Shown: positions 31,214 to 40,747 of the stretch, piece after piece
Numbering within the stretch: the first letter of the stretch is position 1
Layout: every line of letters starts with the position of its first letter
Assembly (NCBI RefSeq): GCF_009917485.1
Contig: NZ_QZDT01000016.1
Span: 38,532-102,531, forward strand
Source: Parablautia muri
GTDB lineage: Bacteria; Bacillota; Clostridia; Lachnospirales; Lachnospiraceae
DNA length: 64,000 nt
Direction: 5' to 3'
Made by a program: the position numbers and the translations under genes
Notes under the pieces: generated by a model
The model's input: only the letters and a program-made list of their open reading frames with translations
The model's database searches: none
What the model was told of the DNA's origin: nothing

Positions 31214-32950
31214 ATGAAAAGATATTGGAAGTATGTAAAGCCTTATCTGCGAGCATTTATTTTAGGACCGCTTTTTATGATTGTTGAGGTGGTCGGCGAG
31301 GTGGTGCTGCCTAAACTGATGGCTAATATTATCAATGTGGGAGCTGCCGACAGAAATGTCACCTATATAATCGGAATGGGAATCGCCATGATTCTTACGG
31401 CGCTTTTCATGATGGCAGGAGGTGTGGGCGGCGCCTATTTTGGAGCAAAAGCGGCAATCAGCTTTGCATCGGATTTAAGAAGCGATGTGTTTGATAAGGT
31501 ACAGAAGTTTTCCTTTTCAAATCTTGACCAGTTCAGTACAGGCTCTCTTGTGACCAGATTAACCAACGATATTACCCAAGTGCAGAATTTGATCAATATG
31601 GCCCTGCGTATGATGCTCCGGGCGCCGGGGATGCTGATTGGGGCGCTTATTATGGCCTTTGTGATGAACACCCAGCTTGCGCTGGTGGTGCTGGTGGTGA
31701 TACCGATTCTGGTGCTATTGATTGCCCTGGTAATTAAAACAGCCTTTCCGCGGTTTCATGTTATGCAGAAAAAACTGGATGCGTTAAATTCCACAATCCA
31801 GGAGGTGCTCACCAATGTGCGTGTAATCAAATCCTTTGTAAGGGGTGATTATGAGGAGGAACGGTTTGCAAAAGCAAATGAAGAACTGAAGGAGTCAAGT
31901 CTTAGCGCTTTTAAGGTGGTTATTTTGAATATGCCAATTATGATGTGTATGATGAATGCCACCACGTTAGGAGTTGTGTGGTTTGGTGGAAAGCAGATAC
32001 TGGTGGGAACAATGCCGGTAGGGGATTTGACGGCTTTTACTACTTACATCGTACAGATTCTGATGTCACTTATGATGCTGGCTATGGTCTTATTGCAGAG
32101 TTCAAGGGCACTTGCATCTCTCCATCGTATCACAGAGGTTTTAGACACCCAGGTGAATCTGACGGATGAAGGATGCCGCCTTCCTGAAAAGATTGTTGGC
32201 AGCGGCAAAGTGGAATTTAAGGATGTGACCTTCAGATATTATAAGGAAAATAAGGAAACGGTGCTCTCGCAGATCAATTTTAAAGTGGAAAGCGGACAGA
32301 TTCTTGGTATTATCGGAGGTACGGGCAGCGGCAAGACTACTCTTGTGCAGATGATCCCAAGGCTCTATGATGTGGACCAGGGAGAGGTTTTAGTAGATGG
32401 CGTTAACGTAAAGGATTATTCCTTAAAGCATCTGCGGGACGGTGTGGGTATGGTTTTGCAGAAAAACGTACTTTTTTCAGGTACGATTACGGAGAATTTG
32501 ATGTGGGGAGATGCCTCCGCATCCATGCAGGAGACCATGGATGCAGCCAGGGCAGCACAGGCGGATTCCTTTGTCACCTCTTTTACAGAAGGGTATGAGA
32601 CAGAATTAGGTCAGGGGGGCGTGAATGTATCCGGTGGGCAAAAACAGAGACTATGTATTGCCAGGGCGCTTTTGAAAAAGCCTAAAATTTTGATACTGGA
32701 TGATTCGACCAGTGCAGTCGATACGGCTACCGAGGCAAAAATAAGGGAAAGTTTTACCAGTACTTTGAAGGACACCACAAAGATTATCATTGCTCAGAGG
32801 ATTACCTCTGTGATGGATGCAGACCAGATTCTGGTGCTGGATGAAGGAAAAATAGTGGGAATAGGCAGTCATGAGCAGCTCCTTAAGGAGTGCGGACCTT
32901 ATCAGGAAATTTATTATTCCCAGATGGATAAGGAGGTGTGTGCATCATGA
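31214..32950 (+). CDS. ABC exporter, fused membrane and ATPase domains (first subunit)
   Basis: A 578-residue half-transporter with six transmembrane helices (about 1-300) and a nucleotide-binding domain. Walker A is IGGTGSGKTT, the signature is VSGGQKQRL, Walker B is ILILDDSTSAVD (the Glu of the usual D-E replaced by Asp, common in one half of heterodimeric exporters) and switch His is replaced by Gln in IIAQRIT. It would pair with the next gene product, which has the full catalytic set. MarR control suggests export of a drug, peptide or lipid. Confidence 0.95.
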   Translation: MKRYWKYVKPYLRAFILGPLFMIVEVVGEVVLPKLMANIINVGAADRNVTYIIGMGIAMILTALFMMAGGVGGAYFGAKAAISFASDLRSDVFDKVQKFSFSNLDQFSTGSLVTRLTNDITQVQNLINMALRMMLRAPGMLIGALIMAFVMNTQLALVVLVVIPILVLLIALVIKTAFPRFHVMQKKLDALNSTIQEVLTNVRVIKSFVRGDYEEERFAKANEELKESSLSAFKVVILNMPIMMCMMNATTLGVVWFGGKQILVGTMPVGDLTAFTTYIVQILMSLMMLAMVLLQSSRALASLHRITEVLDTQVNLTDEGCRLPEKIVGSGKVEFKDVTFRYYKENKETVLSQINFKVESGQILGIIGGTGSGKTTLVQMIPRLYDVDQGEVLVDGVNVKDYSLKHLRDGVGMVLQKNVLFSGTITENLMWGDASASMQETMDAARAAQADSFVTSFTEGYETELGQGGVNVSGGQKQRLCIARALLKKPKILILDDSTSAVDTATEAKIRESFTSTLKDTTKIIIAQRITSVMDADQILVLDEGKIVGIGSHEQLLKECGPYQEIYYSQMDKEVCAS

Positions 32951-34956
32951 AGCAGGAAAAATTAGAATATTTACAAAAAAAATATGAAAGTAAGCTTAAC
33001 CCGCTAAAGGAGACTGCACAAGGGCAGGCAGCAGGCGGCGGTATGCCGAAGGGGCCCGGACCAGGAAGGCGGGGCGGCAGAGGAAACATGCCCGGCGGAA
33101 AACCTAAGAATGTGCGCATGACAGTTGGAAGACTGTTTGCCTATATTGCCCACGAAAAATGGAAATTGGGAATCGTATTTATTTGTGTAATTGGTGGAAC
33201 CATTGCGAATCTGGCGGGTTCTTACATGCTGCGCCCTATTATCAATGGGCTTACATCTGAGGATGGAACTGTAACAACTTTGCTCAAAGGAATCCTGACA
33301 ATGGCAGCAATTTATCTGGCAGGGGTGGCGGCGCAATATTTTCAACAGAGAATTATGATAGACGTGTCTCAAAATGCAATCATGAAGCTGAGGAATGACT
33401 TGTTTTGTAAACTTCAAAAACTGCCGGTGCGCTATTATGATACCAATAATCACGGGGATGTGATGAGCCGTTTTACCAATGATGTGGATGCCGTAGGGGA
33501 GATGCTGAACAATACGGTAGTGCAGCTGATTTCAGGGACAATCAATATCGTAGGCACTTTTGCTCTTATGCTGTATACCAATGTGTGGCTGACGCTGATT
33601 ACCGTTTTGATGATACCGGTTATGTTAAAGGCCGTACAGATTGTGGGAGGCAGAAGCCGTAAATATTACCGGGCACAGCAGGCGGCTATCGGTACCCTGA
33701 ACGGATATATTGAGGAAACGGTAACCGGACAGAAGGTGGTCAAGGTCTTTACTCACGAGGAGGATGCAAAGGAGGAGTTTGAATACTTAAACCGGGACCT
33801 TCGGGGCAAGCAGATAAAAGCCCAGTTTTTTGGAGGCATCATGGGTCCTGTTATGGGAAATTTAAGCCAGGTAAGCTATTCCCTGACTGCCTGCATTGGC
33901 GGAATTTTATGCGTGCTTCGCGGTTTTGACCTGGGTGGTCTGACGGTATTTGTCAATTATTCCAGACAGTTCTCCCGCCCGATCAACGAGGTTGCCATGC
34001 AGGTAAACACAATCTTTTCCGCATTAGCCGGGGCGGAACGGGTTTTTGCAGTGATGGATGCGGAGGCGGAAAAAGAAGATGCAGAGCATGCGATTCGCAT
34101 TGTGGAAGATAAAGAGCGGGAAAAGAGCTTATATGCCATTCCAAAGGCAAGTCATCTTCATAAGATGGAAGGATTTATGGAAGATGTGCTGCAGCAGGAT
34201 GAAAGCTTCTATTACAAAGAGGTAAAAGGAGCAGTTACTTTAAAGAATGTAACATTTGGCTATAATCCGGATAAAACCATCCTGAAAAATGTTTCTCTGT
34301 ATGCGAAACCGGGGCAGAAGATTGCCTTCGTAGGATCTACCGGTGCAGGGAAAACCACCATTACAAATCTGATTAACAGATTTTATGATATTGACGAGGG
34401 CAGCATTACTGTGGATAATATACCTATATCGGAGATTGAGCGGGATTCCCTTCGGAAAAATATCGCTATGGTTTTGCAGGATACCCATTTGTTTACGGGA
34501 ACTGTCAGGGAAAACATCAGGTATGGCAGACTGGATGCAACGGATGAGGAGGTGGAGCAGGCGGCAAGGACAGCCAGCGCCCATTCCTTTATTATGCGGT
34601 TAGAGCATGGGTATGATACCATGCTAGAGGGAGATGGGGCCAACTTAAGCCAGGGGCAGAGACAGCTCATTAACATAGCAAGAGCGGCAATCTCCAAAGC
34701 GCCCGTGTTGATTCTGGATGAAGCTACCAGCTCCGTAGATACCAGAACGGAGAAACATATTGAAAAAGGGATGGACCGCTTGATGGCTACAAGAACCACG
34801 CTGGTGATTGCGCATAGACTGTCCACCGTGCGCAATGCAAATGCAATTATGGTTTTGGAAAATGGAGAGATTATTGAGCGCGGCGACCATGACGACCTGC
34901 TTTCACAAAAGGGACGTTATTATGAACTGTACACAGGACTGAGCGAACTGAATTAA
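32947..34956 (+). CDS. ABC exporter, fused membrane and ATPase domains (second subunit)
   Basis: A 669-residue half-transporter. A charged Gly/Arg/Pro-rich N-terminal tail (about 1-60, e.g. GPGRRGGRGNMPGG) precedes six transmembrane helices and the ATPase domain. Walker A is VGSTGAGKTT, signature LSQGQRQL, Walker B VLILDEATSSVD, and the switch His in VIAHRLST is intact, so this is the catalytically complete partner. It also has an insert (about residues 390-430) before the ATPase. It overlaps the first subunit gene by 4 bases (ATGA). Confidence 0.95.
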   Translation: MKQEKLEYLQKKYESKLNPLKETAQGQAAGGGMPKGPGPGRRGGRGNMPGGKPKNVRMTVGRLFAYIAHEKWKLGIVFICVIGGTIANLAGSYMLRPIINGLTSEDGTVTTLLKGILTMAAIYLAGVAAQYFQQRIMIDVSQNAIMKLRNDLFCKLQKLPVRYYDTNNHGDVMSRFTNDVDAVGEMLNNTVVQLISGTINIVGTFALMLYTNVWLTLITVLMIPVMLKAVQIVGGRSRKYYRAQQAAIGTLNGYIEETVTGQKVVKVFTHEEDAKEEFEYLNRDLRGKQIKAQFFGGIMGPVMGNLSQVSYSLTACIGGILCVLRGFDLGGLTVFVNYSRQFSRPINEVAMQVNTIFSALAGAERVFAVMDAEAEKEDAEHAIRIVEDKEREKSLYAIPKASHLHKMEGFMEDVLQQDESFYYKEVKGAVTLKNVTFGYNPDKTILKNVSLYAKPGQKIAFVGSTGAGKTTITNLINRFYDIDEGSITVDNIPISEIERDSLRKNIAMVLQDTHLFTGTVRENIRYGRLDATDEEVEQAARTASAHSFIMRLEHGYDTMLEGDGANLSQGQRQLINIARAAISKAPVLILDEATSSVDTRTEKHIEKGMDRLMATRTTLVIAHRLSTVRNANAIMVLENGEIIERGDHDDLLSQKGRYYELYTGLSELN

Positions 34957-34978
34957 AAAGTCCGGCTAGGAGGGGATT

Positions 34979-35506
34979 ATGCAGAAAATATTAGTTGTAA
35001 TTGATATGCAAAATGATTTTATCAACGGTTCTCTTGGAACGGTTGAAGCCCAGGGGATTGTGAAAAATGTGGTAGAAAAAATTAGAAGCTATCAGGGATG
35101 TAAGGTGTTTGCAACCAGAGATACCCATGGCAGCGATTATTTGGAAACTTTAGAAGGGAAGCATTTGCCGGTTTCCCACTGCATCAAGGGGACAAAAGGC
35201 TGGGAGATTCAGCAAGAGGTTGCAGATGCCCTTTTGGAAGTGGGGGCAGAGGTGATTGATAAAGGGACCTTTGGCTCGAATGCTCTTGCAGATCAGTTAT
35301 ATGAAGCGGCTGGATCGGAGGAAAGCGAAATCGAACTGGTTGGGCTTTGCACGGATATCTGCGTGATATCCAATGGGCTGCTGATAAAGGCAAAGCTGCC
35401 ACAGGTGCCGGTTAAGGTGGATCCTGACTGCTGTGCCGGTGTGACGAAGGAAAGCCATGAAGCGGCGCTGCTTACTATGAAAATGTGTCAGATTGATTTT
35501 TCGTAA
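34979..35506 (+). CDS. isochorismatase-family cysteine hydrolase
   Basis: A 175-residue enzyme of the nicotinamidase/isochorismatase fold. The catalytic Asp9 is in VVIDMQNDF, and nucleophile Cys128 is in GLCTDICV; a zinc-site-like DTHGSDY follows the pattern of nicotinamidases. It probably deamidates nicotinamide or a similar amide. It starts 22 bases after the ABC exporter, so it may belong to that operon. The SD is AGGAGGGG. Confidence 0.9.
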   Translation: MQKILVVIDMQNDFINGSLGTVEAQGIVKNVVEKIRSYQGCKVFATRDTHGSDYLETLEGKHLPVSHCIKGTKGWEIQQEVADALLEVGAEVIDKGTFGSNALADQLYEAAGSEESEIELVGLCTDICVISNGLLIKAKLPQVPVKVDPDCCAGVTKESHEAALLTMKMCQIDFS

Positions 35507-35523
35507 CAATGCTAAAGACGGAG

Positions 35524-37031
35524 GTGAGTTCATCATCAGCCAGCAAAAAAACTTTCATTGGGATTTATCGGTATTCCTTCTGCTATGATTCTAATATTGA
35601 TGATTATTGATTTTAGGAGCGGCGCGCATATAACTTTTTCGATAGAACCAGGATATTATGATGATGTGCTGGAACTGGAAATATATGGAGGTGGACATGC
35701 AGGAAACAGAATATACTATACATTAGACGGGAGTGAGCCAAATATGGACAGCGCGTTATATGATGTCAACATGCCGATTGTCCTTACAGATGCTACTTCA
35801 AACGAAAATGTTTATTCCATGCGGACAGACACTTCAACAGGTTTTCAATATGATTTGGTTAATAAATATTCTATGAATTATCCGGGATATACAGTTCCTG
35901 ACCATAAGGTTGATAAGTGTAATATTGTAAGAGCTTCGGTGCTGGATAAAAATGGAAAATGTCTTGATACAATAACGGGAGTATATTTTATTGGGTTTAA
36001 GAATAAACCGGCTTATGAGGGGATATATATTGCATCAATTGTGACGGATCCGTATAATTTGTTTGATTATGAAACCGGAATTTACACAACGGGAATTGCT
36101 TTTGATAATATGAAAGAAAGAATACCTGAATCAGAGGATGAAAATAACATGCCTTATTGATGGTGGTGGACTTCAAATTACAGTAACAGGGGGATTGATT
36201 GGGAAAGAGAAGCAGATGTAACTATTTTTGATGAAAACAGAAAAATAATACTGTCAGAAAACTATGGCATCCGGATACAGGGCGGCGGCAGCCGGGGGAA
36301 GCTGCCTAAAAGCATTGGATGCTTTGCAAGGGTAACATATGGCGGAAACGGTGAGTTTCAAACTGATTTGTTCCGGATAAATCAATATCCCCATAAATTT
36401 GTCTTTTTTCCGGCGGTGATGATAATATATTCAGGCTAAAGGATTATATGGCTGGCACAATGGAACAGGAGCTTTCTTTTGCAACCATGGATTTTATACC
36501 TTGCGCTGTCTTCCTGGATGGAGAGTATTGGGGATTTTATTATATAACGGAAAATTATAACAGTGATTATATCAGTGATCATTATCGTGTAAAAGAAGAT
36601 AATGTGATTATGTATAAAAATGATGAACTGACAGAAGGATATGAGGAAGATACAGGACTTTTTAACGAAGCAATGGGATTTATTTCTTCTCATGATATGT
36701 CTGTGGAAGAAAATTATGAACAGGCATACAGTCTGATAGATATAGACAGCTTTATAGATTATTATGCGGCGCAGATATATAGAGCAAGAGATAATGACTG
36801 GCCCGGCAGTAATTATGCCGCGTGGCGGACTCGTGAGAATGATGGTTCTGCTTATGGCGACTGCAGGTGGAGATGGATGATGTTTGATGTGAATTACGGA
36901 GGACAATTCGTTGAACGGGCTGAGGCGGATACGCTTTCCAGCATTCTTGTAAGAGATTCAGTATTTTATTCCTTATTCTTAAACAATGAGTTTCATGCCA
37001 AATTTGCTGAAAGAATACTATACATTGGAAA
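35524..37031 (+). pseudogene. CotH-kinase family gene, decayed
   Basis: Remnant of a CotH-like protein with an N-terminal chitobiase C-terminal-type domain (YYTLDGSEPN). Lesions in order: the GTG start with its SD at 35519 is out of frame by one base at a run of seven A (35545-35551); an in-frame TGA (36158-36160) in a run of Trp codons; a one-base loss near 36412 within PGGDD; then the frame joins a VTC-domain fragment near 37031, so the C-terminal third is lost. CotH motifs CAVFLDGEYWGFYYITENY and RWRWMMFDVNYGG remain. Intact homologues phosphorylate spore coat or other proteins. Confidence 0.8.
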
Positions 37032-37708
37032 AGAATTAAAATTTATGATATCTGATATGGATATGGAAAGAATCCGGTACAGGCTTTTGCCGTTTATGAG
37101 CTGGGATGAACACCAGGGCGAACGTGGATATATTGTGAGAAGCGTTTATTTTGATGATATTTATGATTCCTATCTGGCAGAGAATGAAGCAGGAACGGAC
37201 TATAGGAAAAAGTACCGGATCCGGTTCTATAATGGGGCTTTGGATTTTATCCGTCTGGAAAAGAAAATCAAATATCGCGGGATGACCAAAAAAATAGTGC
37301 AGAAGCTGAGCAGGGAAGAAAGCGATTTCCTTTTATACGGAGAACAGGAAAAATGGCAGGAAACAATTTCCATTTAAGGGAAATTACCTTCTTAAAGAGG
37401 TTTATTATGAAATGATACGAAAAAAATTAATTCCAAAATGTATTGTGGAGTATGAACGTTTTGCTTTTGTGGAAAGTAAAGGAAACGTCCGGATAACCTT
37501 TGACCGGAATATTTTAGGAAGCAGGCGGACCGACAGATTTTATGATACCCAGATTGACGGTATGCCGGTCATGCCATGGGGCTATTATATATTGGAAATT
37601 AAATATGACGAGCTGCTGCCCCATTATATTTTAGCGGCGGTAGATACAGGAAATTTAAGAAGGCAGTCATTTTCAAAATACTATACGGCGAGAAAGGCCT
37701 TAGGATAA
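37032..37708 (+). pseudogene. VTC-domain polyphosphate polymerase, decayed
   Basis: It lacks its own start: ELKFMISDMDMERIRYRLLP follows directly on the CotH fragment in the same frame, as left by a deletion. VTC-family tunnel residues are seen in KYRIRFYNG and RLEKKIKYRG. A frameshift near 37372 separates QEKWQETISI from the next frame, which runs GNYLLKEVYYEM and goes on to VRITFDRNILGS and a C-terminal DTQIDGMPVMPWGYYILEIK. Intact VTC proteins make polyphosphate. This copy is unlikely to work. Confidence 0.8.
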
Positions 37709-37723
37709 TGGGAGGAGAAACGG

Positions 37724-38397
37724 ATGGGATTTAATGATGTTATAAAAAGGTCGGTGCTGGAGGGATTTACTTCCGGGGATATTTCAACGGTGAAGATGAT
37801 TGTAGCGCTGGGAATGTGCTTATTGATTTCTGCATATATCTACTTTGTATACAGGTATGTTACAAGGACAACTTTTTATGATAGGAATTTTAATGTTTCG
37901 ATGGCGTCTATTTCTGTTATTGTCACGGGAATTATTATTGCCATGCAGTCAAGCCTGATTATTTCCCTTGGAATGGTGGGCGCGCTGTCCATTGTACGTT
38001 TCAGAACTGCAATAAAGGAGCCATGGACCTGCTGTTTTTATTTTGGTCGATAGGAACTGGGATTATATGCGGTGCAGGACTATATGAGGCAGCGGTGGCA
38101 GTTGCGCTGGTTACAACTTTGGGTATTTTATTTTTTCAGATTATACCTATTAGTGCCAGCCCATACCTGGTGGTGATAAACGCGCAGGACAAAACGGCGG
38201 AGGCAGAAATTTTGTCAATTATAAAAGGGTATTCTCCCCATTACAGAATTGATTCTAAAAATTTGAGGCAGTCAGGAATGGACCTCATTGTAGAAATCAG
38301 GAGCAAAAACAGCAGTGCACTGGTTGACGAATTGTCTGCAGTGGAGAGTGTAACATCAGTTTCTCTTTTATATCATGATGCTCCTGTTAAAAATTAA
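37724..38397 (+). pseudogene. DUF4956 membrane protein, frameshifted
   Basis: The first frame encodes about 100 residues with three transmembrane segments, ending VRFRTAIKEP. After a one-base loss near 38020 (CCATG where CC-N-ATG is expected) the next frame continues MDLLFLFWSIGTGIICGAG and a cytoplasmic domain to 38397. Together they match DUF4956, which usually travels with VTC and CotH genes. All three genes of this cassette are broken. Confidence 0.82.
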
Positions 38398-38426
38398 ATA
38401 TTCAAATTTCTTGCGCTTCAAAGTAG

Positions 38427-38473
38427 AAAATTTTGCTGGATATAGGAATAACCTATAGCTAGCAAAATTTTTT
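38427..38473 (+). terminator. long hairpin terminator before metQ
   Basis: AAAATTTTGCT pairs with AGCAAAATTTT, and inside it TATAGG pairs with CCTATA; a run of T follows. Confidence 0.85.
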
Positions 38474-38478
38474 CCATA

Positions 38479-38508
38479 TTGTACAAATCGGGAAAGGGAT
38501 GCTATACT
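38479..38508 (+). promoter_or_regulatory. promoter of metQ
   Basis: TTGTAC (38479-38484), 18 bases, TATACT (38503-38508). No SAM or T-box leader fits in the 40 bases that follow. Confidence 0.65.
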
Positions 38509-38551
38509 TCTCCCTGTGATAAATTATAGAAAACACAAGGAGGAATATATT

Positions 38552-39367
38552 ATGAAAAAGTTTTTAGCAGTATTGCTTACCGGTGCAGTGGCAGTGAGTG
38601 TGCTTGGAGGCTGCGGGGGAAAAGGCAGTGCAGATGACAAGGTAATCAAGGTGGCGGCATCGGCAACACCTCACGCAGAGATTTTGGAGCAGGCAAAGCC
38701 TATTTTGGAAGAAAAAGGCTATCAGTTGGAAGTAACAGTTTTTGATGATTATGTACAGCCCAATGAAGTGGTGGAGAGCGGCGATTTTGATGCCAACTAT
38801 TTCCAGCACATTCCTTATCTCGACAGCTTCAATGCAGAAAAAGGTACGCACCTTGTGAATGCTGGCGGTATTCATTATGAGCCTTTTGGCATTTATCCTG
38901 GCACAAAAGGAAATCTTAGTGATGTAGCAGAGGGTGACAGTATTGCGGTTCCCAATGATACGACCAATGAAGCAAGAGCATTGCTGCTTTTGCAGGACAA
39001 TGGATTAATCACCTTAAAGGATGGAGCTGGCCTTGAAGCAACTGTAAATGATATTGAGGAAAATACATATCAACTTGAAATCGTTGAGTTAGAGGCAGCG
39101 CAGGTACCGAGAGTTGTAGATGAGGTTGCCTTCGTGGTATTAAATGGTAACTACGCTTTGGAGGCAGGTTACTCTGTGGCGAAGGATGCACTGGCTTATG
39201 AGAGCTCAGATTCGGAAGCGGCCAAGACCTATGTGAATGTCATTGCGGTAAAGGAGGGCAATGAAGGCGCAGAGAAGATTAAGGCATTGGTGGATGTACT
39301 GAAATCCGATGCAATCAAGGGTTATATTACAGAAAACTATGACGGAGCCGTAATACCTTTTGCATAA
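38552..39367 (+). CDS. metQ: MetQ/NlpA family substrate-binding lipoprotein
   Basis: A 271-residue lipoprotein with a signal peptide and lipobox LGGC (Cys21). The family core is present: VAASATPHAEILE, VFDDYVQPNEVVESGDFDANYFQHIPYLDSF (split here as recognisable blocks), VNAGGIHYEPFGIYP and IAVPNDTTNEARALLLL. It should deliver methionine or a derivative to a MetNI transporter, but no metN or metI adjoins it. The next gene is a LysR regulator on the same strand. The SD AAGGAGG precedes the ATG. Confidence 0.92.
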   Translation: MKKFLAVLLTGAVAVSVLGGCGGKGSADDKVIKVAASATPHAEILEQAKPILEEKGYQLEVTVFDDYVQPNEVVESGDFDANYFQHIPYLDSFNAEKGTHLVNAGGIHYEPFGIYPGTKGNLSDVAEGDSIAVPNDTTNEARALLLLQDNGLITLKDGAGLEATVNDIEENTYQLEIVELEAAQVPRVVDEVAFVVLNGNYALEAGYSVAKDALAYESSDSEAAKTYVNVIAVKEGNEGAEKIKALVDVLKSDAIKGYITENYDGAVIPFA

Positions 39368-39405
39368 TCAGCCATTTTATCAAAATGAATCTTGTTTTTA
39401 AACCG

Positions 39406-39438
39406 GCAGCCTTGAATTCATTCCTTCAAGGTTGCTTT
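39406..39438 (+). terminator. terminator after metQ
   Basis: GCAGCCTTGAA pairs with TTCAAGGTTGC (one G-T pair), followed by TTTCC. Confidence 0.65.
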
Positions 39439-39524
39439 CCATATATGCAGATTCTAATATGGATGTTGGCTGCTAAAACAGTATACGGCTGGCCGGAAAA
39501 CTTATGACAGGCGGAGGTACAGGT

Positions 39525-40433
39525 ATGACGCTGACACAATTAAAGTATGTGATTGCAATTGCAGACTCGAATTCCATGAACGAAGCTGCCAGAATGCTCT
39601 TTATTGCCCAGCCCAGTCTTTCACAGGCAGTAAAAGAGCTGGAGGATGAAATTGGAATTATCCTTTTTAACAGAAGCAACAGAGGCGTTAAGGTAACGCC
39701 GGAAGGGGAGGAATTTTTAGGCTATGCCAGACAGGTAACGGAGCAGTACCGTTTGATTGAAGACAGGTATATTGAGAAGAAAAACAGCAAAAAACGATTT
39801 AGCGTGTCTATGCAGCATTATACCTTTGCGGTGAAAGCTTTTGTGGAGTTAGTAAAACAGTTTGGCATGGATGAATACGAGTTTGCCGTCCATGAGACAA
39901 AGACATATGAAGTGATTGATAATGTCAAAAATTTTAAAAGCGAAATAGGCATTCTTTATTTAAATGATTTTAACCGGGCGGTGCTTACTAAGCTGTTTCA
40001 GGAGTCGGAATTAGAGTTTCATGCACTTCTAAATTGTGGAATTTATGCATATATATGGAAAGGACATCCGCTGGCTGAAAAGGAGGAAATTAGCTTAGAA
40101 GAGTTGGATGAATATCCCTGCCTTTCTTTTGAACAGGGAGATAACAATTCTTTTTATTTCGCGGAGGAGGTGCTCAGCACCTATGCTTATAAGCGACTCA
40201 TCAAGGCCAATGACAGAGCAACCCTGCTTAATCTGATGGTAGGCCTTAACGCTTATACACTTTGCTCCGGTATTATATGTGAGAGTCTGAACGGTTCGGA
40301 CTTTTGCGCCGTTAAGCTAAAATCGGAGGAAATTATGACCATTGGCTACTTAAAACGAAAAGGCGTTGCCCTAAGCCCTCTTGGACAGAAATATCTTGAA
40401 GAAATCAAAAAATTCAGGGAGAGTGTACTGTGA
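39525..40433 (+). CDS. LysR family transcriptional regulator
   Basis: A 302-residue regulator with the typical N-terminal helix-turn-helix: LTQLKYVIAIADSNSMNEAA, RMLFIAQPSLSQAVKELEDE and GIILFNRSNRGVKVTPEG. The effector domain (about 90-300) is like that of LysR members of the CysB/CbbR type. GGAGGT at 39513 gives 6 bases to the ATG at 39525, so this start is better than an ATG at 39504. It may control the adjacent metQ or a transport gene elsewhere. Confidence 0.92.
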   Translation: MTLTQLKYVIAIADSNSMNEAARMLFIAQPSLSQAVKELEDEIGIILFNRSNRGVKVTPEGEEFLGYARQVTEQYRLIEDRYIEKKNSKKRFSVSMQHYTFAVKAFVELVKQFGMDEYEFAVHETKTYEVIDNVKNFKSEIGILYLNDFNRAVLTKLFQESELEFHALLNCGIYAYIWKGHPLAEKEEISLEELDEYPCLSFEQGDNNSFYFAEEVLSTYAYKRLIKANDRATLLNLMVGLNAYTLCSGIICESLNGSDFCAVKLKSEEIMTIGYLKRKGVALSPLGQKYLEEIKKFRESVL

Positions 40434-40747
40434 TAAATAAATTTTTCACAGATAAATTTGTGCATGTGCCCCAATTTGAGGGTTGCTGGCAGGAATGGGC
40501 TGAAAAATTCTTTTTCGCGGACAGATTTACGCATCAGATCAGAGCGTGCTAGGGCGCTTTTTTCATGCCAGGTTTCTGTTTTACAGATTTTGGGTTGAAA
40601 AATGAGGGTTCTATTATGCCAAAAAAAGACAATTATCATAAAATTTGAAAAAAGGATTGACGGACAAAGGGAAAAGAAATAAAATTGTTTATGTAACTAT
40701 AAGTTATATGAATAAAAAATATACATATGTAAGAGAGGGTCTAGGAA
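40434..40747 (+). other. intergenic region: repeat copy, weak terminator, MCP promoter
   Basis: Holds a copy of the dispersed repeat (40452-40499; AAATTTGTGCATGTGCCCC and GGTTGCTGGCAGGAATGGG), here not followed by a gene. A weak stem AGCG/CGCT followed by TTTTTT (40543-40563) may end lysR. The promoter TTGACG (40657-40662), 17 bases, TAAAAT (40680-40685) fits the chemoreceptor gene. Confidence 0.55.

Noticed and set aside
36158..36160. TGA in the CotH gene as selenocysteine
   Set aside because: The context is a run of Trp codons, no Sec-insertion stem is evident and several other lesions follow in the same gene.
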